From Candidatus Krumholzibacteriia bacterium (GTDB lineage: Bacteria; Krumholzibacteriota; Krumholzibacteria; WVZY01; JAKEHA01): DNA of 6,226 nt. The stretch lies in the NCBI GenBank assembly GCA_029863355.1, contig JAOTVO010000163.1:1-6226 (forward strand), given 5' to 3'. Positions 1-6,226 of this stretch are shown here, piece after piece (positions within the stretch are counted from its first letter, which is position 1; each line of letters begins with the position of its first letter). The position numbers and the translations under genes are program-made. The notes beneath the pieces were generated by a model. It saw only the letters and a list, made by a program, of their open reading frames with translations. It had not been told where the DNA came from and searched no databases.

Positions 1-465
1 CAGCACGAGCAGCTCCTCGGTCTGCGTCATGCCGGAGCGGCCGAAGTTGAGGACCTCGACGGCGACATCCTCGCGCCCTGCGAGCGCGCGCTCGGCGATC
101 TGGGTGAACGTCGAGTCGAGCTCCACCTGGAACGCCTCCACGTAGCTGTCGCCGACGACGGCCACGCGGTAGACGCCGGGCCCCTTGACCAACGTGCGCT
201 CGCGGTCGCGCCAGCCCCTCGCGTTGATGCGGCCGGTTACGGGGTGGTCGTTCTCCTTGTGGAACCAGTAGGGGCGCCCCGGCGTGAAACGCCAGCCGAT
301 CAGCGTGTCGGGCTCGGTCCAGGCCACGCGAGCCCCGGCCAGGTGGGTCGTGCGCAGGATCCCTTCGGCGAGGACGAGCACCGCGGCCAGCGTGGCCGCA
401 CCGAGCGCGAGATTCTTCCAGGGCAACGCGCGACGGACGAGGGGCATGAGCGGGCGGTCCGTCAC
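1..465 (-). CDS. SGNH/GDSL-family hydrolase, membrane-anchored, partial (C-terminus outside window)
   Basis: The visible 155 residues begin with a short basic segment (LVRRALPWK), then a hydrophobic stretch at about residues 20-37 that looks like a single membrane anchor. An extracytoplasmic region follows. Residues 101-107 (VAVVGDS) form a beta-strand leading into the block I motif, with Ser107 the expected nucleophile, followed by YVEAFQV. Residues 140-145 (NFGRSG) match block II, whose Gly helps form the oxyanion hole. Family knowledge: these are esterases or O-acetyl-transfer-like enzymes acting on sugars or lipids. The substrate cannot be inferred here, and the block V Asp/His lie beyond the edge. 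The start is chosen as GTG at 465-463 because it overlaps the tyrS TGA in a GTGA arrangement that suggests translational coupling. An ATG at 447-445 (149 visible residues) is an equally readable alternative. Neither start has a clear Shine-Dalgarno. It is probably co-transcribed with tyrS. Confidence 0.82.
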   Translation of the reverse strand, partial: MTDRPLMPLVRRALPWKNLALGAATLAAVLVLAEGILRTTHLAGARVAWTEPDTLIGWRFTPGRPYWFHKENDHPVTGRINARGWRDRERTLVKGPGVYRVAVVGDSYVEAFQVELDSTFTQIAERALAGREDVAVEVLNFGRSGMTQTEELLVL

Positions 466-1703
466 TTGACCACGAGGTCGACGAAGCGGCGCTTGCCGAC
501 CTTGATCGCGTACGGCTCCGGGCGCGGCCCGATGCGCAGATCGACGTCCGCCACCCGCTCGCCGTCCAGGCGCACCGCTCCCTGTTCGATCATCCGTCGC
601 GCGGACGACGAGCTTTCGCACAGCCCGGCGAGTGTGAGCGCACGCACGATCCACAACCCGTCCGGCTCGGCGGTGAGCTCGAGGCGCTCGGTCTCCTCGG
701 GCCTATCCTTCTGCACGAACAGGCGATCGAAGTGGCGCTCGGCGGCTATGGCCTGCTCCTCGCCGTGGAACTGGGCCACGAGGTCGCGCGAGAGCTCGCG
801 CTTGAGGTGGGAGGGGTTGGTCGCGGAGTCGCCCAGGCGTTTCTCGATTCGCTGCAGCTCCTCCGCAGTCCTCGTGCTCACCAGTTCGAAGTACTTGTAG
901 ATGAGCGCGTCGGGGATGCTCATCGTCTTGCCGAAGATCTCTTCGGGGGGCTCGGTGATGCCGATGGTGTTGCCCAGCGACTTGCTCATCTTCTCGACGC
1001 CGTCGGTCCCCTCGAGGATCGGCAGCGTGAGGATGACCTGCGGCTCCTGCCCGTACTGGCGCTGAATGTCGCGGGCCATGAGCAGGTTGAAAGTCTGATC
1101 CGTCCCGCCGATCTCCACGTCGGCGTTCAGCGCGACCGAGTCGTAGCCCTGCGCCAGCGGATAGACGAACTCGAACAGGCTGATCGGCCTGTTCTCCCGA
1201 AAGCGCTTCTGGAAGTCGTCACGCTCCAGCATCTGCGCGACGGTCTGGGTCGCGGCCAGCTTGAGCACGTCCGTGAACTCGAGCTTGGCCAGCCAGCGGC
1301 TGTTGTAGTCGACGAGCGTCTGCTTGGGGTCCAGGATCTTGAAGGCCTGTTCGGTGTAGGTCTTGGCGTTTTCCAGGAGCTGCTCGCGCGACATGCGCTT
1401 GCGCGTCTCGCTGCGTCCGCTGGGGTCGCCGATCATCCCCGTGAAATCGCCGATGAGAAAGACGACCTCGTGTCCCAGATCCTGGAACTGGCGGAGCTTG
1501 CGCAAGCCCACCGTGTGCCCGAGGTGGATGTCGGGGGCGGTGGGGTCGAAGCCCTGCTTGACCACCAGCGGCTCGCCCGCGCGAACCGACGCCTCCAGCT
1601 TCGCCCGCAGATCTTCCTCGGGGATGATCTCTACGACACCCCGACGGATGATCTCGAGTTGCTCGTCGACCGTTCTGGTCTCGACCGGTGTTCTCCTGGC
1701 CAT
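462..1703 (-). CDS. tyrS: Tyrosyl-tRNA synthetase (EC 6.1.1.1)
   Basis: This 413-residue class I aminoacyl-tRNA synthetase charges tRNA-Tyr with tyrosine in the cytoplasm, using ATP. The Rossmann-fold catalytic domain opens with [13 protein letters not shown]: the HIGH-type signature HLGH is at residues 60-63 and TGMIGDPSG is at 88-96. The tyrosine pocket signature appears as YPLAQGYD (181-188) and GGTDQ (199-203). The second ATP-binding signature is KMSKS at 238-242. An anticodon-binding helical region follows, then a C-terminal S4-type RNA-binding domain from about 349 to 413 ([17 protein letters not shown] region). The exact KMSKS form, rather than KFGKS/KFGKT, points to the TyrZ-like bacterial subgroup rather than the E. 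coli TyrS subgroup; that is from family knowledge. Length is normal and nothing is missing. The ATG start has an AAAGG Shine-Dalgarno 7 bases upstream. It is first in a leftward unit with the SGNH hydrolase and is divergent from the PBP gene. Confidence 0.98.
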   Translation of the reverse strand: MARRTPVETRTVDEQLEIIRRGVVEIIPEEDLRAKLEASVRAGEPLVVKQGFDPTAPDIHLGHTVGLRKLRQFQDLGHEVVFLIGDFTGMIGDPSGRSETRKRMSREQLLENAKTYTEQAFKILDPKQTLVDYNSRWLAKLEFTDVLKLAATQTVAQMLERDDFQKRFRENRPISLFEFVYPLAQGYDSVALNADVEIGGTDQTFNLLMARDIQRQYGQEPQVILTLPILEGTDGVEKMSKSLGNTIGITEPPEEIFGKTMSIPDALIYKYFELVSTRTAEELQRIEKRLGDSATNPSHLKRELSRDLVAQFHGEEQAIAAERHFDRLFVQKDRPEETERLELTAEPDGLWIVRALTLAGLCESSSSARRMIEQGAVRLDGERVADVDLRIGPRPEPYAIKVGKRRFVDLVVK

Positions 1704-1710
1704 CGACTCG

Positions 1711-1715
1711 CCTTT
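1711..1715 (-). promoter_or_regulatory. Ribosome binding site of tyrS
   Basis: Read on the minus strand this is AAAGG, followed by 7 bases and the tyrS ATG. The match to the anti-Shine-Dalgarno and the spacing are good. It is the only clear ribosome binding site next to a gene start in this window. Confidence 0.7.
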
Positions 1716-1749
1716 CGTCCCGTTCGTGGAACTCTCGGAAACGGAGGGG

Positions 1750-1779
1750 ATTATAACAGGGGTGCCGGACCGCCGTAAA
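1750..1779 (-). promoter_or_regulatory. Sigma-70-type extended -10 promoter for tyrS
   Basis: On the minus strand the -10 hexamer is a perfect TATAAT (1755-1750), preceded by a TG one base upstream (1758-1757), which makes an extended -10 element. An 18-base spacer separates it from TTTACG (1779-1774), which matches four of six bases of the -35 consensus TTGACA. In such GC-rich DNA a perfect TATAAT is unlikely to be chance. Transcription would begin near 1743, giving a leader of about 40 bases before tyrS. That is too short for a T-box or other tRNA-sensing leader, so constitutive expression is inferred. Confidence 0.75.
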
Positions 1780-1800
1780 GCGGGGGCCAGGGAGAAACAC

Positions 1801-1830
1801 CTGTCCCCCCGGCGGGGTGCGTGCTATGTT
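1801..1830 (+). promoter_or_regulatory. Candidate promoter for the penicillin-binding protein gene
   Basis: TATGTT at 1825-1830 matches four of six bases of the -10 consensus and is preceded by TG at 1822-1823, giving an extended -10 form. The best -35 at an 18-base spacing is CTGTCC (1801-1806), a poor match with only three of six bases. Transcription would start near 1837, about 48 bases before the ATG at 1885. The element lies back to back with the tyrS promoter about 20 bases away, so RNA polymerase binding at the two sites could interfere. This is suggestive only. Confidence 0.4.
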
Positions 1831-1884
1831 GCCGCGGGATGCTCAGCGGCGCGAGAGGTAAACCCCGCACGAGCCCCTCAGAAT

Positions 1885-3978
1885 ATGGAGCGAACACGTT
1901 CGTCCATCCTGCTCCGGGTGTTGGCCGGACTCGTCGTCGTCGCTGCCGGGACGACCTTCGGCGCCTACCAGTACTTCTCCCGCGACTTGCCCAGCACCGC
2001 GCGGCTCGAGATGATCGAGCCGTCGCTCAAGACGCAGGTGTTCGCCCGCGACCGCTCGTTGATTGGCGAGTTCTACATAGAGGATCGAGCGCTGGTCCCG
2101 CTCGAGGAGATCCCCCCCCACCTCGTCGACGCCGTCATCGCCATCGAGGATCGCAAGTTCTACTCGCACTGGGGCGTCGACATCTTCGGCATCGCCCGCG
2201 CCATGCTGGCGAACATCCGCACGGGGCGCTACGCGCAGGGGGGCAGCACCATCACCCAGCAGCTCGCGCGCAACCTCTTCGACATGTTCGAGAACACGCT
2301 CATGCGCAAGATCAAGGAGGCGCTCCTGGCGGTGCGCATCGAGCGCGCCTACTCGAAGAACGAGATCCTGGAGATGTACCTCAACCAGATCTACTTCGGC
2401 GCCGGGGCCCACGGCGTCGAGGCCGCCGCGCGCGTCTTCTACGGGAAGAGCGCGAAGGATCTCACGCTGAGCGAAGCGGCGCTCATCGCCGGATTGCCCA
2501 AGAACCCCCGTGACTACTCTCCCATCTACCACCTGGACCGCGCGCTCCAGCGCCGGTCCGTGGTCCTGCAGGCGATGGTCGATACGGGTGCGCTGACCCC
2601 GGAGCAGGCGCGCACCGCCGAAGCCGAACCGACGGAGGTGTCCGGCGGACGCGCGGACCGGAGCCGCTACGCGGAGTATTTCCTCGAAGAGGTGCGACAG
2701 CACCTCGAGGCGCGCTACGGCGCCGACCGGCTCTACCACGACGGGCTGAAGGTCTACACCGGACTCGACCCCTACCTGCAGCACGTCGCCGAAGACAGCA
2801 TGGAAGCGCAGATGCAGCGCATGGAACGTCAGCGCGACTACGAATTCACGCTCGCCCTGCACGACTCGGCGCTGGCGCGTGGAGAGGATCCGGGGAAGCC
2901 GCTGTACCTGCAGTCGGCGGTGGTTGCCATCGACGTACAGACGGGGCTTGTGCGCGCCATGGTCGGCGGGCGCAGCTTCGAGCACAGCAAGTTCAACCGC
3001 GCGGTGCAGGCCCGGCGTCAGCCGGGGAGCGCCTTCAAGCCGTTCATATTCCTCTCCGCCATCGAGAACGGATACACCCCCGCGGACATCCTGCTGGATG
3101 CTCCCATCGTGCTCGACCTCCCCAACGGCGACGTGTGGAAGCCGCGCAACTTCACCGAGCGCTTCGAGGGAGAGGTGACCCTGCGGCACGCGCTGAACTT
3201 CTCCATCAACATCGCGGCCATCCGGCTGCTGATGGCGCTGGGACCGATGGCCGCGATAAACAACGCCCACCGCATGGGGATCAAGAGCGAGCTGGAGGCG
3301 GTGTACGCCCTCGCCCTGGGCGTCTCGGAGGTCACGCTAATGGAACTGACCAACGCCTACGCGACGCTGGCCAGCGGCGGCATGCGCGGTGAGCCGCTCC
3401 TCGTCGAGAGGGTCGTCGACCGCGAGGGGCGCGTGCTGGAGGAGAATACGGTTTACCGCGAGGAAGTCCTCGACCCGCGCTCGACGTACCTGATGACCAA
3501 CCTGCTCGAGAGCGTCGTCAACGAAGGCTACGGACGCAACGCGCGCCTCTACGGCTTCAAGGAACCGGCGGCGGGAAAGACGGGAACGACCGACGAGTGC
3601 ACCGACGCCTGGTTCGTCGGCTTCACCCGCGAGCTCGCCGTGGGTGTCTGGTCCGGCTTCGACCTCAAGCAGTCAATGGGTCGGCGCATGACCGGCGCGC
3701 GCGTCTCGCTCCCCACGTGGACCGAAGTGATGAAGGCCCAGTACCGGGATCACCACGCCGAGCCTTTTCCCGAGCCCACCGGCATCGTCCAGCGCGTGGT
3801 CTGCGAAGAGTCGGGGCTGGTGGCCACGCGCACCTGCTCCAAGATCCGCCGCGAGCTGTTCATCGAGGGCACCGAGCCGCGCCGCAGCTGCGACCGCCAC
3901 AACCTCGGCGTCGTACAGCCGGCCAACGACATGGACGCCTACCAACAGCTGGACCGCCGCATCATCGACGACCACTAA
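1885..3978 (+). CDS. PBP1A-family class A penicillin-binding protein (transglycosylase/transpeptidase)
   Basis: A 697-residue bifunctional peptidoglycan synthase of the mrcA/ponA type that polymerises lipid II into glycan strands and cross-links the stem peptides on the outer face of the cytoplasmic membrane. A short cytoplasmic tail precedes a membrane anchor at about residues 9-31. The GT51 transglycosylase domain spans about 50-225: EDRKFYSHWG at 88-97 with catalytic Glu88, GGSTITQQLARN at 119-130, and the second acidic residue Glu145 in RKIKEALLAVRIE. The transpeptidase domain spans about 340-615: SAFK at 382-385 (nucleophile Ser382), SIN at 440-442, and KTGTT at 565-569. The tail carries Cys640, Cys651 and Cys669 in the pattern usual for the family C-terminus. 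It is shorter than E. coli PBP1A (about 850), with no room for the large OB-like insert between the domains. The ATG at 1885 is the only sensible start before the anchor, but its Shine-Dalgarno is poor. Confidence 0.97.
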   Translation: MERTRSSILLRVLAGLVVVAAGTTFGAYQYFSRDLPSTARLEMIEPSLKTQVFARDRSLIGEFYIEDRALVPLEEIPPHLVDAVIAIEDRKFYSHWGVDIFGIARAMLANIRTGRYAQGGSTITQQLARNLFDMFENTLMRKIKEALLAVRIERAYSKNEILEMYLNQIYFGAGAHGVEAAARVFYGKSAKDLTLSEAALIAGLPKNPRDYSPIYHLDRALQRRSVVLQAMVDTGALTPEQARTAEAEPTEVSGGRADRSRYAEYFLEEVRQHLEARYGADRLYHDGLKVYTGLDPYLQHVAEDSMEAQMQRMERQRDYEFTLALHDSALARGEDPGKPLYLQSAVVAIDVQTGLVRAMVGGRSFEHSKFNRAVQARRQPGSAFKPFIFLSAIENGYTPADILLDAPIVLDLPNGDVWKPRNFTERFEGEVTLRHALNFSINIAAIRLLMALGPMAAINNAHRMGIKSELEAVYALALGVSEVTLMELTNAYATLASGGMRGEPLLVERVVDREGRVLEENTVYREEVLDPRSTYLMTNLLESVVNEGYGRNARLYGFKEPAAGKTGTTDECTDAWFVGFTRELAVGVWSGFDLKQSMGRRMTGARVSLPTWTEVMKAQYRDHHAEPFPEPTGIVQRVVCEESGLVATRTCSKIRRELFIEGTEPRRSCDRHNLGVVQPANDMDAYQQLDRRIIDDH

Positions 3979-5156
3979 CGGCGCGGCCAGACGAGATCCA
4001 GGAAACTCTCCCCCGCCGGCGGCTCTACGCCCAACGCGCGCGCAACCGTCGCGCCCGTGTCGGCGAGCGTGGCGCGGTCCGCGAGCGTGCGCCCGACCTC
4101 CAAGCCACGATGCCACGCGAGCAGCGGAACGTACTCGCGGCTGTGGTCGGTGCCCGGCGTCGTCGGGTCATTGCCGTGGTCGGAGGTGATGATGAGCAGC
4201 GTGTCGGCGGGGAGCGCCGGCAACAACTCGCCGAGGAACGAGTCGAACTCCTCCAGTCCCAGGGCGTAGGCGCGCGCGTCGTTGCGGTGGCCCCACATGG
4301 TGTCGAAGTCGACGAGGTTGGTGAATACGAAATCGGCGGCGCCGGCGCGCGCGGCGGCCAGCGTGCGCCGCATGCCGTCGGCGTTGTCCGCCGTGTGCAT
4401 CGCCTCGGCGATGCCGCGGCCGGCGAAGAGGTCGTCGATCTTGCCGATGGTCAGCGTACGGAGCCCCGCCGCGGCCAGGCGGTCGAGCACCGTCTCGCCC
4501 GGCGGCGCCAGAGAGAAGTCACGGCGCCGCGCCGTGCGGCGGAATGTTCCCAGCCTGCCCGTGAAGGGGCGCGCGATCACGCGCCCCACGGCGTGCGGGG
4601 GCGCAAGGATGCGCCGCGCCGTTTCGCACATCCGATACAGGGTCTCGAAGGGCACCACGTCCTCGTGCGCCGCTACCTGGAAGACGCTGTCCTGCGAGGT
4701 GTAGACGATCGGGAAGCCGGTCTCCAGGTGCCGCGCGCCGAGCGCCTCGATGATCGCCGTGCCGCTGTCGGCGCGGTTGCCCAGCACGGGGCGCCCGATG
4801 GCGGCACAGAAGGCGTCGATGACTTCGGCCGGGAACCCCGCGGGGTAGGTGGGGAGCGGCGCTTGCAGCACGCAGCCCATCAGCTCCCAGTGCCCGCTGG
4901 TGCTGTCCTTGCCCGGCGCCGCGGGGCGCATGCGCCCGTGGAGCGCCATCGGCGCCGGCTCCTCGGGCACGCCCTCGGCGGCCACGATCCGGCCCAACCC
5001 CATTCGCGCCAAATGGGGCAGGCGCAGCCCGCCCACGCGCTGGGCGGTGTTGGCGATGCTGTTTGCGCCGTGGTCGCCAAAGCGATCCGCGTCGGGCGCG
5101 GCGCCGACGCCGACGCCGTCAAGTACGACGCAGACGACCCGGCGCGGAGCGCTCAC
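3975..5156 (-). CDS. deoB: Phosphopentomutase (EC 5.4.2.7)
   Basis: This 393-residue enzyme interconverts ribose/deoxyribose 1-phosphate and 5-phosphate in cytoplasmic nucleoside salvage and catabolism. It belongs to the alkaline phosphatase superfamily with two Mn ions. Matched to the Bacillus cereus enzyme by motif, the metal ligands are present: Asp13 (VLDGVGVG), Asp285 and His290 (VDFDTMWGH), Asp326 and His327 (SDHGND), and His338 (GTDHS). The phosphorylated active-site residue is Ser85 in GKDSTSGHWE (82-91), where B. cereus has Thr85. The mobile cap domain lies roughly between residues 100 and 210. The length is normal. The start is GTG one base after the alr stop codon, with no Shine-Dalgarno visible, so translation probably depends on ribosomes finishing alr. 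Its TAG stop overlaps the TAA of the convergent PBP gene. No other nucleoside-salvage gene is in view. Confidence 0.97.
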   Translation of the reverse strand: MSAPRRVVCVVLDGVGVGAAPDADRFGDHGANSIANTAQRVGGLRLPHLARMGLGRIVAAEGVPEEPAPMALHGRMRPAAPGKDSTSGHWELMGCVLQAPLPTYPAGFPAEVIDAFCAAIGRPVLGNRADSGTAIIEALGARHLETGFPIVYTSQDSVFQVAAHEDVVPFETLYRMCETARRILAPPHAVGRVIARPFTGRLGTFRRTARRRDFSLAPPGETVLDRLAAAGLRTLTIGKIDDLFAGRGIAEAMHTADNADGMRRTLAAARAGAADFVFTNLVDFDTMWGHRNDARAYALGLEEFDSFLGELLPALPADTLLIITSDHGNDPTTPGTDHSREYVPLLAWHRGLEVGRTLADRATLADTGATVARALGVEPPAGESFLDLVWPRR

Positions 5157-5157
5157 T

Positions 5158-6226
5158 TCACACGGCGACGTGGTTGGGGAGGATGCCGAGCAGAGACTTG
5201 TAGGTCTCCACGCGACCCTCGCGGAAGTAGGTGCGCGGCACCCGCTTACTGATGCCGCACATGACCTCGTAGCAGATGCTGCCCGCCCACTCGGCCAGGT
5301 CGTGGAACGTGATGTCCTCGTCTCCCTGCGCGCCCACCAGCACGACTTCGTCCCCCGGCGCGGGCGCCTGCGGAAGATCGGTCAGGTCGACCATCGTCAT
5401 GTCCATGGTCACCCGTCCCACGATCGGCGCCCGGCGCCCGCCCACCAGCACCGCGCCCCCGCCGCCGGCGCGGTACGGAAAGCCGTGCCCGTAGCCCACC
5501 GGAATCACTCCGATAAGCGACGCGCGCTTGGTGACGAAGTCGCGTCCGTAGCTGATGCGCTTGCCGGCGCTCACGCGGCGCACGCGCACCACCCGCGACT
5601 TCCAGCTCATCACCGGCTCCACCCCCAGGGCGGCGGCTTCGCCCGCCGGGTGCAGCCCGTAGGCCAGCAGGCCGGGGCGCACCATGCCCATGTGCGACTC
5701 TGGGATCCCGGCCAGCGCGGCGCTGTTCGCGGCGTGCGCGAGCGGGACCTCCACCCCGTCCCCGCGCAGATCGTCGAGCAGTTCCTCGAAGAGCGCTATC
5801 TGGCGCCGGGTGAAATCGGGATCCGTGTCGGAGACGGGGAAATGCGTGTACGCGCCGGCCAGGCGCAGGCCCGGCAGCTCTGACATGCGCGCGATCTCCT
5901 CGCGCGCGTCCTCGTAGGCCACGCCGGTGCGACCCATGCCCGTGTCGACTTCGACGTGAACGTCGACCGACACGCTGTGCGCCACGCCGAACTCCGAGAG
6001 CTTCACGGCGAACGCCAGCTCGGAGCTGGTGACGGCGAAGCCGCCTCCGGCCACCGCCGGAACCTGCGTCTCGAGGATGGGGCTGAGGATGAGGATGCCC
6101 CGTTCCACGCCGGCTTCCTTGAGCTCGATCGCCTCGTCGAGGGTGGCCACGCCCAGCATGTCGGCGTGCCCGCGGGCCGCCTGCGCCACTTGCACGGCAC
6201 CGTGACCGTAGGCGTCCGCTTTTACC
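5158..6226 (-). CDS. alr: Alanine racemase (EC 5.1.1.1), partial (N-terminus outside window)
   Basis: This PLP-dependent fold-type III racemase makes D-alanine from L-alanine in the cytoplasm, for the D-Ala-D-Ala end of peptidoglycan precursors. The visible 355 residues open with VKADAYGHGA: Lys2 is the PLP Schiff-base lysine and Tyr6 the next conserved tyrosine. Since this motif sits near residue 39 in the Geobacillus enzyme, about 35-40 residues, including the start, lie beyond the right edge. Other landmarks are VDTGMGRTG (93-101), VRPG (182-185, Arg equivalent to Arg219), catalytic Tyr226 in ISYGRDF (equivalent to Tyr265 of the partner subunit), GYGHG (244-248), GRVTMD (270-275) and YEVMCGISKRVPR (319-331). 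Both catalytic residues are present, so it should be active as a dimer. Oddities: Glu92 replaces the lysine that is carbamylated in Geobacillus (Lys129), and Lys327 replaces entryway Tyr354. It is followed after one base by deoB, in the same operon. Confidence 0.97.
   Translation of the reverse strand, partial: VKADAYGHGAVQVAQAARGHADMLGVATLDEAIELKEAGVERGILILSPILETQVPAVAGGGFAVTSSELAFAVKLSEFGVAHSVSVDVHVEVDTGMGRTGVAYEDAREEIARMSELPGLRLAGAYTHFPVSDTDPDFTRRQIALFEELLDDLRGDGVEVPLAHAANSAALAGIPESHMGMVRPGLLAYGLHPAGEAAALGVEPVMSWKSRVVRVRRVSAGKRISYGRDFVTKRASLIGVIPVGYGHGFPYRAGGGGAVLVGGRRAPIVGRVTMDMTMVDLTDLPQAPAPGDEVVLVGAQGDEDITFHDLAEWAGSICYEVMCGISKRVPRTYFREGRVETYKSLLGILPNHVAV

Noticed and set aside
1704..1749. 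Possible T-box or other tRNA-sensing leader upstream of tyrS.
   Set aside because: From the predicted start near 1743 the leader is only about 40 bases, with no T-box sequence or terminator hairpin.
732..1778. Long plus-strand open frame (348 codons) across tyrS.
   Set aside because: It is the antisense shadow of tyrS caused by G/C-rich third positions. The translation is low-complexity in character with no recognisable motif.
1804..1817. C-run/G-run inverted repeat (CCCCCC-GGC-GGGG) in the divergent intergenic region.
   Set aside because: The loop is too small for a sound hairpin and no T-run follows, so it is not a terminator. An operator role cannot be supported.
1363..1884. The open frame of the PBP gene extends 174 codons upstream of the chosen ATG, to 1363.
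   Set aside because: Most of the extension is antisense to the well-supported tyrS coding region and has no family features. The membrane anchor and GT51 domain follow directly after the ATG at 1885.
1843..3270. Long minus-strand open frame (475 codons) across the first two thirds of the PBP gene.
   Set aside because: It is fully antisense to conserved transglycosylase and transpeptidase motifs, and the product has no coherent domain. It is a GC-driven shadow.
4013..4022. Palindrome CCGCCGGCGG near the end of deoB, considered as part of a terminator.
   Set aside because: It lies inside coding sequence, has no T-run, and short GC palindromes are expected at this base composition.
5100..5119. 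Short repeated GCCGAC units near the start of deoB.
   Set aside because: They encode the conserved Gly/Val-rich segment (DGVGVG) at the metal site and are not a true repeat element.
3597..5252. Long plus-strand open frame (551 codons) running from the PBP gene through deoB into alr.
   Set aside because: It crosses three real genes, is rich in Arg, Ala, Gly and His as antisense GC-rich frames are, and has no family match I can recognise.
4849..5883. Plus-strand open frame (344 codons) antisense to alr.
   Set aside because: alr has all its catalytic motifs on the other strand; this frame has none.

Overview
This is a very GC-rich stretch (third codon positions are almost always G or C) packed with ordinary bacterial chromosomal genes. 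It holds five protein-coding genes, two of them cut by the window edges. The TyrRS subtype, the compact class A penicillin-binding protein and a promoter close to the sigma-70 consensus fit a high-GC bacterium, probably Gram-negative. A phylum such as Gemmatimonadota is possible, but the sequence alone does not settle it. I see no mobile element, CRISPR array, RNA gene or atypical-composition island.

Layout from left to right. (1) Minus strand, 1-465: the N-terminal part of a membrane-anchored SGNH/GDSL-type hydrolase, cut by the left edge, whose likely GTG start overlaps the tyrS stop codon. (2) Minus strand, 462-1703: complete tyrosyl-tRNA synthetase, tyrS. (3) 1704-1884: a 181-base divergent intergenic region. 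It carries a strong extended -10 promoter for tyrS and a weaker candidate promoter for the penicillin-binding gene. (4) Plus strand, 1885-3978: complete bifunctional class A penicillin-binding protein (PBP1A family). (5) Minus strand, 3975-5156: complete phosphopentomutase, deoB, convergent with the PBP gene and overlapping its stop codon by four bases. (6) Minus strand, 5158-6226: alanine racemase, alr, missing its extreme N-terminus beyond the right edge.

There are three transcription units: tyrS plus the SGNH hydrolase leftward; the PBP gene alone rightward; and alr plus deoB leftward, arriving from outside the window. Functionally, alr makes D-alanine for peptidoglycan precursors and the PBP polymerises and cross-links those precursors, but they are in opposite-facing units. 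deoB serves pentose/nucleoside salvage and tyrS serves translation. The arrangement looks like a normal housekeeping region. I did not find a new biological system. The best second-look points are a Lys-to-Glu change at the carbamylated-lysine position of the alanine racemase, the stop-on-stop convergence without a terminator, and the tight gene couplings.
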